The notes beneath the pieces are model-generated. The model was not told where the DNA came from. It saw nothing but the letters and a program-made list of their open reading frames with translations, and searched no databases. From Streptomyces pacificus (GTDB lineage: Bacteria; Actinomycetota; Actinomycetes; Streptomycetales; Streptomycetaceae): a stretch of 64,000 bases of DNA. Numbering within the stretch: position 1 is the first letter of the stretch; the number at the start of each line of letters is the position of its first letter. Position numbers and translations under genes: made by a program. Positions 1 to 7,943 of the stretch are shown here, in pieces. The stretch lies in the NCBI RefSeq assembly GCF_011766325.1, contig NZ_BLLG01000004.1, positions 434,001 to 498,000 on the forward strand, given 5' to 3'.

Positions 1-189
1 GGTGTGCTCACCGTCGTCGTACCCGAGTACGGCGGCGACCGCCGCGCTGGAGGTCGCCAGCGCGGGGAAGCCGGCCTCGGCGAACGCGTGTGCGCTGACC
101 GCGTCCCAGACATTGGGGATGACCAGCGGGTCTCCTGGTTCGGTCCGCTGGTGAAGTGCCAGGAACTCCCCGGCACGGGTGGCCACCAT
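1..189 (-). CDS. Isocitrate lyase/PEP mutase family protein (partial, C-terminus off the window)
   Basis: Only the first 63 codons are present; the gene runs off the left edge. The start is ATG at 189, preceded by a GAGGAG ribosome site. The peptide contains the segment VIPNVWDAVSAHAFAEAG followed by LATSSAAVAAVLGYDDGE. This is the N-terminal first strand and loop typical of the isocitrate lyase/phosphoenolpyruvate mutase superfamily (carboxyvinyl-carboxyphosphonate phosphorylmutase-like proteins). The catalytic part is missing, so the substrate cannot be judged. It lies 46 nt downstream of the DAHP synthase stop on the same strand and may be co-transcribed with it. A link to the neighbouring cluster is not shown. 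Confidence 0.75.
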   Translation of the reverse strand, partial: MVATRAGEFLALHQRTEPGDPLVIPNVWDAVSAHAFAEAGFPALATSSAAVAAVLGYDDGEHT

Positions 190-235
190 CAGGCGGTCTC
201 CTCACTCGTCGTCGTCGGGCGACGGGGTGGCAGCG

Positions 236-1453
236 TCACACCGTCGCCCAGGTGGTCCCGCGGTCGGTGACCGGAGAAGCCGTGTACATGGCAGCGAGCT
301 CGAAGGCGACGTCCAGTGACTGACCGAGGTTCAGCCGAGGGTCGCAGACGGTCTCGTAGCGGGTGGGCAGGTCCTCGAAACGGATCTCGTAGGTGCCGCC
401 CACGCACTCGGTGACATGATCACCGGTCAGCTCCAGGTGGAAACCGCCGGGATGGGTCCCGAGCGAGCGGTGGACCTCGAGGAAGCCCCTGATCTCGTCG
501 AGCACATCGTCCAGCCTGCGGGTCTTGTGCCCCGTCGGGGAGGACACGGTGTTGCCGTGCACCGGATCGCAGACCCAGACCACCTCGGCGCCGGACGCCG
601 CGACCTTCGCCACCAGGTCGGGCAGCGCGTCGCGCACCGCGCCCGCGCCCATCCGGCTGATGAAGGTCAGCCGGCCCGGTTCACGGTCCGGGTCGAGCAG
701 GTCGATGAGGCGCAGTGCGTCGTCCGGGGTGCTGGACGGGCCGAGTTTGACGGCGACCGGGTTGCGCACCCGGGCGGCGAAGGCGACGTGCGCGCCGTCC
801 GGCCGGCGGGTGCGCTCGCCGATCCACAGCAGGTGCCCGGAGAGGGCGTAGCGGCCGGCCGGGGTGAGACGGCTGAGTGCGCGCTCGTACTCCAGGATCA
901 GGGCCTCGTGGCTGGTCCAGAACTCGCCGCCGTCGGCGGCTGTGAGCCGTTCCAGGTCGTTCAGGGTCCCCAGGGAGGCGTGGTAGACGCGCCGCAACCG
1001 GTCCGGGTCCGGGGTCCGCGCGGCGGCGGTGAAGGCCGGGCCGTTGACCATGTCCCCTCGGTAGGCGGGGAGTTCGACGTCTCCGCGCAGTTCGGTCGGG
1101 CTCGACCGCGGTTTGGCGAACTGTCCCGCGATGCGGCCCAGCCTGATCACCGGAAGGCCGGAGGCCTCGGAGACGACCGCGGCCATGAGGTTCAGGGTGC
1201 GGTACTTGGCCGCTGTGGTGTCCGGGCCGGCTTCGGCGAGGCTCTCGGCGCAGTCGCCCCCCTGGAGCAGGAGCGCCTCGCCTCGGGCGACCGCGGCCAG
1301 CCGTTCCCGCAGGCGGTCGCAGTCCTCGGCCGCGACGAGCGCGGGGAGGGCTGCGAGGTCGTCCGCGGCCCGGCGCAGCGCGGCGGTGTCGGGCCAGTCG
1401 GGTTGCTGGGCGGCGGGCGGGCCGGTCATGGCGGAGGAGTGGTTCGGGTTCAT
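236..1453 (-). CDS. Class II 3-deoxy-7-phosphoheptulonate (DAHP) synthase
   Basis: 405 aa. It condenses phosphoenolpyruvate and erythrose 4-phosphate, the first step of the shikimate pathway. The class II (plant/PhzC-type) signatures are plain: LLLQGGDCAE near residue 80, the VIRLGRIAGQFAKPRS stretch near 120, VKLGPSS near 235, WVCDPVHGNT near 290 and HLELTGDHVTECVGG near 340. It is shorter than the roughly 450-aa housekeeping enzyme and close to the length seen in secondary clusters. I take it as a dedicated enzyme that feeds chorismate to the PapA/PapB/PapC-like enzymes of the nearby operon. It starts at ATG 1453 and is divergent from the LuxR-type regulator across a 553-nt control region. 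Confidence 0.93.
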   Translation of the reverse strand: MNPNHSSAMTGPPAAQQPDWPDTAALRRAADDLAALPALVAAEDCDRLRERLAAVARGEALLLQGGDCAESLAEAGPDTTAAKYRTLNLMAAVVSEASGLPVIRLGRIAGQFAKPRSSPTELRGDVELPAYRGDMVNGPAFTAAARTPDPDRLRRVYHASLGTLNDLERLTAADGGEFWTSHEALILEYERALSRLTPAGRYALSGHLLWIGERTRRPDGAHVAFAARVRNPVAVKLGPSSTPDDALRLIDLLDPDREPGRLTFISRMGAGAVRDALPDLVAKVAASGAEVVWVCDPVHGNTVSSPTGHKTRRLDDVLDEIRGFLEVHRSLGTHPGGFHLELTGDHVTECVGGTYEIRFEDLPTRYETVCDPRLNLGQSLDVAFELAAMYTASPVTDRGTTWATV

Positions 1454-2006
1454 CAGGTATCGCCCCTTCGTCCGCCGAGGGGCGCGGCTCTCGCGCTGCC
1501 TCGGCGGGTTGGTCCGGCACCGGGGCGGCCGGCGGGTTCCCGGGGCCGAAGGGTGTACCCCGGTACCGAACTCTTCCTAGTGTCGGGCCAGTTGCCGTGC
1601 GGCAGTGGTGCGAGTGGAGAGGTGTGGGGGGCGGGTCGGGCCGAAGGCGGATCAGCTCACGCGGGCAGGGCCGGGCACGGCGTTCCAGCCCACGTCCCTG
1701 GTGCCACCGGAGCACTCGAGGCCGGCTCGTCCGGTTCCGGCCGGAGCCGGGGTCCTGCGTGTGCGTGTGCGTGTGGTGGCGGGTATTTCACGGTTCGTCA
1801 TTTTTTTCACCCTGATTGTTTCACCGTGGCTCAACGGCCGGAAGGCTTCCGGTGATTGATGCGGCATACCGGTTGCGAATAACCGAATTCCACCGCCCTG
1901 ACCTGCCCCCTTGCCGCCTCAGAGGCAACTATGTATCCCCCTCGACTGTCTGAAAAGGATGACCGATACTTCGGGTAGGCGCACTTCGGTGAAGCGAAGG
2001 ATGCAA
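1454..2006. promoter_or_regulatory. 553-nt divergent control region between DAHP synthase and the LuxR-type regulator
   Basis: No gene is supported here. It holds a GTGTGC alternating stretch (about 1758-1775). The inverted repeat CACGGT (1789-1794)/ACCGTG (1823-1828) flanks an unusually T-rich stretch and is a candidate operator or promoter zone. It also holds the 79-nt element at 1925-2003 that recurs near 32.0 kb. I cannot assign exact -35 and -10 boxes. Confidence 0.5.
1925..2003 (+). promoter_or_regulatory. 79-nt element, copy A (matches 32029-32107)
   Basis: It begins GCAACTATG and ends GAAGCGAAGGATG. The two anchors are exactly 66 nt apart, as in copy B at 32029-32107. In the last 30 nt 25 positions are identical, including GGCGCACT. 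Copy A overlaps the ribosome-binding region and the ATG at 2001 of the regulator, and contains UUCG-capped small hairpin potential (CAC-TTCG-GTG). It could be a leader RNA, a shared regulator-binding site, or the trace of a duplicated gene start. I do not recognise it as a named riboswitch. Confidence 0.45.
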
Positions 2007-2915
2007 ATGGAAATACACTGGAATAAATCAGACAGTATGGGCTTAACAGTGACCGGCGCCGAGACTCAGGACGGCACCCTGGCCATCACCCTGCCACCCG
2101 ACGACCCAGCCTGCCGCGAGGCACTGACCCGCGTGGGCGAAGCGCTGGGAGACCTGTCCCGCGCCGTCTCCAGCAGAGCGGGGCGGCCTCCTTCCGCGAC
2201 CGTGCCACTGCCCGGGCAGGACTCTCCGGCGGTGGGCTTCGAGAGCATCGAGGGACTGCCCCGGATCAACGCCGCGATCCAGGACCTGCTCGACGGCGTC
2301 ACCTTCGAGATCCTCACCGCCCAGCCCGACGGGCCGCGCCCGATCGCGGTGCTGGACGAGGCGCTGACCTCGGTGCGCGACCGGATCGCGGCAGGCGTCT
2401 CGATGCGGACCCTGTACCAGCACAGCACGCGGTTCGACGAGCCCACCAAGGAGTACGTCCGGGCGGTCACGTCGTACGGCGCCCAAGTGCGCACCCTGGC
2501 GGAGTTCTTCGACCGGATGATCATCGTCGACCGGCGCGCCGCGCTGATCCCCGCGAACGCGGCGCGCACCTCGGCCGTGGTGATCACCCTCCCGGCCGTG
2601 GTGCACTTCCTCGCCGACATCTTCGAGCGCGCCTGGGACCGTGCCGAGTCGTACCCCTTCCTGCCGGTGCGGGCGGCGGACGCGGCGCCCGAGGTCATTC
2701 CGGCGATCCGCGGGTCTATCCGGAGGCTGCTCATCGAGGGCAGATCGGACAAGGAGATCGCCCGGCGGCTCGGCCTCAGCCTGCGCTCCCTGCAGGCGCA
2801 CGTCGCCCGCCTCAAGGAGGAGCACGGCGCAGAACACCGGCTCCAACTGGGCTATCTGATGGGTCTGCGGAGCGTCGCGGCGGCCGACCGGGAACGCGAA
2901 GCCGACGGTCCCTGA
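2007..2915 (+). CDS. LuxR-type helix-turn-helix transcriptional regulator
   Basis: 302 aa from ATG 2007, which has GAAGG (1996-2000) at good spacing. ATG 2001 and an upstream TTG at 1911 are alternatives but are worse placed or would add an untypical leader. The C-terminus carries a LuxR-family DNA-binding helix-turn-helix (SDKEIARRLGLSLRSLQAHV, about residues 249-268). The region before it resembles the helical sensor-like part of the short Streptomyces regulators that lack a receiver domain (TRFDEPTKEYVRAVTSYG, about residues 138-155). It is the only obvious regulator of region 1 and is the likely pathway-specific activator; the ligand is unknown. The downstream gene is convergent and shares a terminator. 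Confidence 0.85.
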   Translation: MEIHWNKSDSMGLTVTGAETQDGTLAITLPPDDPACREALTRVGEALGDLSRAVSSRAGRPPSATVPLPGQDSPAVGFESIEGLPRINAAIQDLLDGVTFEILTAQPDGPRPIAVLDEALTSVRDRIAAGVSMRTLYQHSTRFDEPTKEYVRAVTSYGAQVRTLAEFFDRMIIVDRRAALIPANAARTSAVVITLPAVVHFLADIFERAWDRAESYPFLPVRAADAAPEVIPAIRGSIRRLLIEGRSDKEIARRLGLSLRSLQAHVARLKEEHGAEHRLQLGYLMGLRSVAAADREREADGP

Positions 2916-2933
2916 CCCGGCGGGTGCAGCGGT

Positions 2934-2964
2934 GGCCCGGCCGACGTCCCGTGCCGGCCGGGCC
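2934..2964. terminator. Bidirectional hairpin between convergent genes
   Basis: A perfect 10-bp inverted repeat GGCCCGGCCG (2934-2943)/CGGCCGGGCC (2955-2964) with an 11-nt loop. It lies between the stop of the regulator (2915) and the stop of the convergent ATP-grasp gene (2990). There is no T-tract, as is usual in high-GC actinomycetes. Confidence 0.75.
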
Positions 2965-2989
2965 ATGCCCCGGGCGCTCGAGGGACGGC

Positions 2990-4444
2990 TCAGACCATGT
3001 CGCCGAGGTCCGTTTCGCCGGCCGGCGCGCCGCCGGAGGCCGCACCGCCGGAGGCCGCACCGCCGGAGGCCGCGCCGGCGCCGGCGCCGGCGCCGGTTCC
3101 AGGCGCCGCACCACCGGCCGGCGCACCGCCGAGGTCCGTTTCGCCGAGTTCCGTTTCGCCGAGGGCCGCCCCGCCGGCAGGCGCACCGTCGACCGGCTCA
3201 AGGAGCAGCTCGCCCAGGAACCACTCCTCCAGGGCCCGCAGCCGGGCCTCGCACTGCGCCCGGTCGGCGCCCGAGACCAGCGCGGTGAGCAGGAAGTCGG
3301 AGGAGTACGCGGCCTCCCGCATGGTCTGTCCCGGCCCGACGAACACCTGGTACTTCTCGACCCAGGGGAGGTCAGGCGGTTGCTGCGGAATCCGCACCAC
3401 CCGGCCGGGACGCTTCATCAGCACCAGCTGTCCCACCATCCGCTGCGGCGTGCGCTTCTCCGCGCCGAGCCACCCGGGCAGCGGAAGGCCGAGCTGTGCC
3501 CGGACCCATGCCTCGCCCGGATCGACGCCGAACATCAGGCGGACGATGTCGCGGATCGCGGCACCGCCGTTGCGGCAGGCGATCTCGCACAGCACCAGCT
3601 CGTCCTCGGGCGTGTGGAAGACCTCCGCGTGGAAGGCGAAGTCCTCCGGGCCGCCGAGCGCCTCCAAGGTCCGCTCGGTGAACTCCAGCAGCCGATGGGC
3701 CAGCGGATCGTCCACGTCGAGGGTCAGGTCCAGCCGGGCCCCGGTGTCGGTCGCGTACGAGGCCAGCGCGTACTGGTACTGCGAGGCCCAGGCGAACACC
3801 GTACGGCCGCCCACGACCAGCCCGTCCACATGGCACATCCGGCCCGGCACGAACGCCTCGGCGAGCAGGTTCGGCAGATGCGGCCCGTACAGGTCGAGGC
3901 CGTCGGCCAGATGCGCGTCCAGCTCGTCGCGGGAGCCGAGGATCCGCAGGCCGACCGATCCGGCGCTGTCCACCGGCTTGAGCACCAGCGGGTAGCCGTG
4001 CCGCTCGGCGAAGCCGATGAGTTCGGTGGCGCTCTCCACCTCGAGGTACGGGGCCACGGCCAGTCCCGCGGCCTCGGCTCTGCGCTTCATCAGCGCCTTG
4101 TCGCGGTAGGGCAGCACGGTCTCCATCCGCTGCCCGGGGAGCCCGAGCATGTCGCGCAGCTCGGCGGCCCGCTCGAGGTCGCGCTCCTGGCAGGCGACGA
4201 GGTGCCTGACGCCGTGCTCGCGCGCCCAGGCCAGGGCGAGCCGCTCCAGATCGCCCCCGGTCTCGTACGCGTCCACGGCGGCGGTCCGCCGGTAGGAGCC
4301 GCCCTCGGGCGGCAACTCCTCCGACACCAGGGCCAGATGCTCGCGGGAGGCGATCAGCAGCAGATCGCCCTCGTAGTCCGCCAGCCATGCGTGGTACGGG
4401 GTTCCCGTCAGCGAACCCCGGTGGTGCAGGATCAGTACGGACAT
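2990..4444 (-). CDS. ATP-grasp ligase, last gene of the large minus-strand operon
   Basis: 484 aa from ATG 4444, separated by 1 nt from the stop of the preceding gene. An N-terminal pre-ATP-grasp fold (about 1-125) is followed by ATP-grasp motifs. These are YPLVLKPVDSAGSVGLRIL (about 160-178), an LLAEAFVPGRM loop (about 205) and the metal/phosphate segment LCEIACRNGGAAIRD (about 300). Such enzymes form an acyl phosphate and couple it to an amine, as in carboxylate-amine ligases. The C-terminal 60 residues are low-complexity Gly/Ala/Ser, made by short GCCGGAGGC-type DNA repeats. The substrate is unknown. It is one of five ATP-grasp-family proteins in this operon. Confidence 0.85.
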   Translation of the reverse strand: MSVLILHHRGSLTGTPYHAWLADYEGDLLLIASREHLALVSEELPPEGGSYRRTAAVDAYETGGDLERLALAWAREHGVRHLVACQERDLERAAELRDMLGLPGQRMETVLPYRDKALMKRRAEAAGLAVAPYLEVESATELIGFAERHGYPLVLKPVDSAGSVGLRILGSRDELDAHLADGLDLYGPHLPNLLAEAFVPGRMCHVDGLVVGGRTVFAWASQYQYALASYATDTGARLDLTLDVDDPLAHRLLEFTERTLEALGGPEDFAFHAEVFHTPEDELVLCEIACRNGGAAIRDIVRLMFGVDPGEAWVRAQLGLPLPGWLGAEKRTPQRMVGQLVLMKRPGRVVRIPQQPPDLPWVEKYQVFVGPGQTMREAAYSSDFLLTALVSGADRAQCEARLRALEEWFLGELLLEPVDGAPAGGAALGETELGETDLGGAPAGGAAPGTGAGAGAGAASGGAASGGAASGGAPAGETDLGDMV

Positions 4445-4445
4445 C

Positions 4446-5219
4446 TCAGAGCACCTCCGAGGACAGCGGGTCGATCCCGGCCTGGGCCCGCACCAGTGCG
4501 CGGGCCGGCCGGGATTCGGGGGCGTAGCGCACCGCGTGCACCCGCCGGTCCCCGTCCGGGCCCCGGACGGTCTCCACCACGTACGGGTGCCCCGGGTCGA
4601 CGGGCAGCGCCCCGGGCAGCGGCAGGTCGACATCGCGCCGCGGCTCAACCATGAGGGCGGGTTCCACGGTCAGGCTCGGTACCGCCGCCGGATCCGCGGG
4701 CAGCAGCCCGCCCGCCACCGCGGCGCCCAGCGCGGCCTCGTCGGCGGGCTCGGCGACCACCGGCCGGTCCGGGCCCCTGCGGCGCCGGATCACCAGCGGG
4801 TAGCCCCACTGATGCGCCCACCAGTACAGATCGGCGACCCGCCGCACCTCGGCCCGGGGGGTCGTGGCGATCCGGGCCCGCGCCAGCAGCGCGTGCGCCG
4901 CCATCGAGTCGGCGAGGGCCAGCGCGGCCTCCCGGGTCCGGCCGGGGAGGCCGAACCGCTCGCGCAGGCACGCCGCCCGCAGCTGGTCCCCCGGCGCGAT
5001 CGCCACCACCGCCCGGACCGGCCTGCGGGCGGCGGAGGCGAGGACGGCCAGCTCGGCCCCGGCGCCTTGCTCGTACCGCTCCACCACCGACACCTCGGCG
5101 AAGCCAGGGTGGGCGCCCGCCCGGCCGGTGACCAGGTGCAGCTCCTCGCCGGCGTCGGCGAGCCAGCGGGGGCAGCCGGCCGCGTACCGGCCGTCGGGGT
5201 CCAGCACGACCAGGGTCAT
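4446..5219 (-). CDS. Truncated ATP-grasp-like protein
   Basis: 257 aa from ATG 5219, overlapping the stop of the upstream gene by 4 nt (ATGA). The first half looks like the N-terminal domain of its ATP-grasp neighbours. It then has WGYPLVIRRRRGP, the place where the nucleotide-binding lysine motif sits in true ATP-grasps. The rest is short, and the usual acidic metal-binding and N/R motifs are absent. It may be a catalytically dead partner of one of the adjacent ligases, or a gene in decay that is still in frame. It contains no frameshift and keeps coupled start and stop signals, which argues for retention as an accessory subunit. Confidence 0.6.
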   Translation of the reverse strand: MTLVVLDPDGRYAAGCPRWLADAGEELHLVTGRAGAHPGFAEVSVVERYEQGAGAELAVLASAARRPVRAVVAIAPGDQLRAACLRERFGLPGRTREAALALADSMAAHALLARARIATTPRAEVRRVADLYWWAHQWGYPLVIRRRRGPDRPVVAEPADEAALGAAVAGGLLPADPAAVPSLTVEPALMVEPRRDVDLPLPGALPVDPGHPYVVETVRGPDGDRRVHAVRYAPESRPARALVRAQAGIDPLSSEVL

Positions 5220-7879
5220 CGGTCCTCGTCCTCGGCCTCGGTCGCGGTCTCGGTCGCGGCCTCGGTCGCGGCCTCGGTCTCGGTCGCGGTCGCCTCCTCG
5301 GTCGCGTCCTCGATCGACACGGTCAGCACGGTGGCGAGCAGCTTCTCGCAGAGCACGACCGCCTCGTCCGTGCCGGCGGCGGTGACGGCCAGCAGGCCGA
5401 GCCGGTCCCAGTTGTCCTGGATCGGCCGGATCACCGAACCGGGCCGGGCCGCCAGGTCGAGGGCGAGCACCGACGGGTGGGCGCGCAGCTCGTCGGCGCC
5501 GGTGATCGCGGCGACCCGGCCGGGACGGCCGACGATGCCGCGCACACAGCCGGCCGCGACCGGCTCCGGGCGCTTGGCCATCGGCTCCACCAGGCCGAAC
5601 GGCCAGGCGATGGCGTAGCGGGTCAGATCGACGCCGTACGCGGCCTGGACCAGTTCCGGGATGCGGTCGCCGCCCAGCCGGTTGTGGCCCTCGATGATCA
5701 GCGGCCCGCGCGAGCTGAGCCGCAGTTCGGTGTGGCTGGGGCCGTCGGTGATGCCGATCGCGTCGAGGAACTCGCCGGCGGCCTCGACGAGGCGCTGCTC
5801 GTCCGCCGGGTCCAGCCGGGCCGGCTGGGCGTGCCCGAGCTCCACGAAGTGCCCGCCGCCGGTGAGCTTCTCGGTGACGGCGACCACGGTGTGCCGCCCG
5901 TGGAAGCTGAAGGCCTCGACGCTGTACTCGGGGCCGTCGATGTACTGCTCCATCAGGAACTCGGTGACCGCGTACATCGTGGAGCCGCGGTCCATGCCGG
6001 TGCGGCGGGCCTCGCCGATCCGCTCCCACACCCCGTCCACGTCCTGGGGGCCGGCGACCCGGAACAGGGCGTAGCCGGCGGTCAGGTCCACCGGCTTGAC
6101 CACGAAGGGGTAGCCGTGGGCCGCGCCGAAATCGGCCAGGGAGTCCCGGCCGGTGAGCGGCTCGGCGGCGACCGTGGGGGCACCGGCCGCGGCGAGGTGG
6201 CGGCGCATGGCGAGCTTGTCACGGAGCAGCCGGGCCGGTTCGAAGCCGGTGCCGCCGAGGCCGAACAGGTCGTTCACCCGGCCCGCGGGCTCGAGACCGG
6301 GTTCGGTGAGCGACAGCGCGGCGGAGAAGTTCCAGATCGTGTGGGCGGCCCTGGCGAGCGGCTCGAGCACCGACCAGTCGGTGTAGTCCGCGATCAGGGT
6401 GACGTCGGCCAGCTCGGCCTGCTCGGGCTGGAACTTCTCCTTGTGCTGGACCAGGATCACGTTCAGCCCCAGCTCCTTGGCGATCCGCACCGGTTCGGTG
6501 AGATGGCCGATCAGGAGCAGGGTGCGGTCGGGCCGCATCGGGGCGGCGGGCGCGGCCGTCACGGCGTTCAGCACGGCGGAGCCCGTCTCCACCCTCGGCA
6601 GCGCCTTCGTCTCGGCGGCCAGGCGTTCGGCCTCCTCGGCGGTGCCGCCCGTCACGATCACATGGCCGTGCCGGGAGCCGGAGTGCCGGGTCGGCGGCAG
6701 CACGTCGCCCTCGGCGAACGGGAACCGGACGCCGTGCACATGGGGGAGGGCGTCGAGTTCCGCCATGCCCTCCAAGCGGGTGATCCTGCCCGGCGGGAAG
6801 GCGAAGAACGAGATGGCCGCCGTCCGTTCGGCGGGGGCCGGCTCGGCGGTGCCGCCGACCAGCAGGTCGAAGACGGCCCCCTCGATGTCGAAGCCGGTGG
6901 CGAGCCGGATGAGGGCGGGGATCCGGTCGCCGCCGAACCGGGCCTGCGACTCCACCACCCGGGGGCCGGCTCCGGTGAGGATGACCTCGGTGTGGGCCGG
7001 GCCGAACCGGTATCCGGCCGCGTCCAGCACCGCGGTGACCAGTGCGCCGATCGCGTCGGCGTCGGTGTCCGCCAGCGGCGCGGGGAAGACGTGCCCGGTC
7101 TCCACGAACGCCGGGGCGGGCGTCTTGCGCTTGGCGGTGATGCCGACCACCAGATGGCGGCCCCCGCGGGTGAGCGTCTCGACGCTGAACTCCGGCCCGC
7201 GCAGATACTCCTCGACCAGCACCGGCCCCCGGTACCCGTGCCCGGCCAGCTCCCGCCGCCAGGCGTCGAGGTCTGCGGGGCCTCTCACCAGGCGTACGGC
7301 GGCGCTGCCCTGCAGCCGGGTCGGCTTCACCACCGCGGGCAGCCCGAAGCCGGCCAGCAGTGACGCGACCTCGTCGGGGGTGCCGGCGACCGCGGTGCGC
7401 ACCGGGGACAGGCCGTGCCCGGCGAGCAGCTCGCGCAGCGCCGCCTTGTCGTTGAGCCGCCGGAGCGCCTCCGGCGGGTTGAGGGCCAGCCCGAGGGCTT
7501 GGGCCTCCTCGGCGACGGCGACCATGGTGGCCTCCTCACCCAGGTGCAGCAGGCAGCCGACGTCGTGGGCGAGCGCGGTCCGGCGGACCAGGCGGCGCAG
7601 CGCGGCCTCGTCGGAGAAGTCCACCCACAGCATCTCCCTGGAGGCCTTCTCGACCCCCGCGAGATAGGAGGCGGGCTGGAGCGTCGGGTCCCAGATCGAC
7701 CAGACCTCGAAGCCGAGGGCGACGGCCTTCTCGACGAACTGGGTGTACGGCTGCACCATCAGCAGCCGGTTGTTGGCGGGTGCCGCGTGCTCGGTCTTCG
7801 CCGCGTGCTCACCCTCCGCGGGTGCCGCGTGCTCGGTCTTCGCGGGTGCTGCGTGCTCGGTCACGGAGTGCCATCCCAT
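5216..7879 (-). CDS. Tandem (double) ATP-grasp ligase, 887 aa
   Basis: Two complete ATP-grasp modules are fused. Module 1 (about 37-445) has VVKPTRLQGSAAVRLV, VLVEEYLRGPEFSVE and VVESQARFGGDRIPALI. Module 2 (about 458-850) has FVVKPVDLTAGYALF, YIDGPEYSVEAF and IIEGHNRLGGDRIPELV. Both keep the HTE and GGDRIP-type active-site segments of L-amino-acid-ligase-like ATP-grasps, so both may be active, forming two amide bonds or one amide with self-priming. The N-terminus carries a TEHAAPA-type repeat and the C-terminus a Thr/Glu/Ala tail; both are encoded by DNA repeats. The start ATG 7879 has no strong ribosome site. A GTG five codons inside (after GGGATGG) is an alternative. Confidence 0.88.
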   Translation of the reverse strand: MGWHSVTEHAAPAKTEHAAPAEGEHAAKTEHAAPANNRLLMVQPYTQFVEKAVALGFEVWSIWDPTLQPASYLAGVEKASREMLWVDFSDEAALRRLVRRTALAHDVGCLLHLGEEATMVAVAEEAQALGLALNPPEALRRLNDKAALRELLAGHGLSPVRTAVAGTPDEVASLLAGFGLPAVVKPTRLQGSAAVRLVRGPADLDAWRRELAGHGYRGPVLVEEYLRGPEFSVETLTRGGRHLVVGITAKRKTPAPAFVETGHVFPAPLADTDADAIGALVTAVLDAAGYRFGPAHTEVILTGAGPRVVESQARFGGDRIPALIRLATGFDIEGAVFDLLVGGTAEPAPAERTAAISFFAFPPGRITRLEGMAELDALPHVHGVRFPFAEGDVLPPTRHSGSRHGHVIVTGGTAEEAERLAAETKALPRVETGSAVLNAVTAAPAAPMRPDRTLLLIGHLTEPVRIAKELGLNVILVQHKEKFQPEQAELADVTLIADYTDWSVLEPLARAAHTIWNFSAALSLTEPGLEPAGRVNDLFGLGGTGFEPARLLRDKLAMRRHLAAAGAPTVAAEPLTGRDSLADFGAAHGYPFVVKPVDLTAGYALFRVAGPQDVDGVWERIGEARRTGMDRGSTMYAVTEFLMEQYIDGPEYSVEAFSFHGRHTVVAVTEKLTGGGHFVELGHAQPARLDPADEQRLVEAAGEFLDAIGITDGPSHTELRLSSRGPLIIEGHNRLGGDRIPELVQAAYGVDLTRYAIAWPFGLVEPMAKRPEPVAAGCVRGIVGRPGRVAAITGADELRAHPSVLALDLAARPGSVIRPIQDNWDRLGLLAVTAAGTDEAVVLCEKLLATVLTVSIEDATEEATATETEAATEAATETATEAEDEDR

Positions 7880-7943
7880 CCACGGCGGGTGCGGGGGTCA
7901 CCGGTGGCCCCCTCTTCTGCGGGCACCGGTGGGGTGCTCGGGG

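Noticed and set aside
416..1855. Long open frame on the plus strand opposite the DAHP synthase
   Set aside because: Antisense shadow: Gly/Arg/Val-rich, no family motif, no ribosome site, and the minus-strand gene has all class II DAHP synthase motifs.
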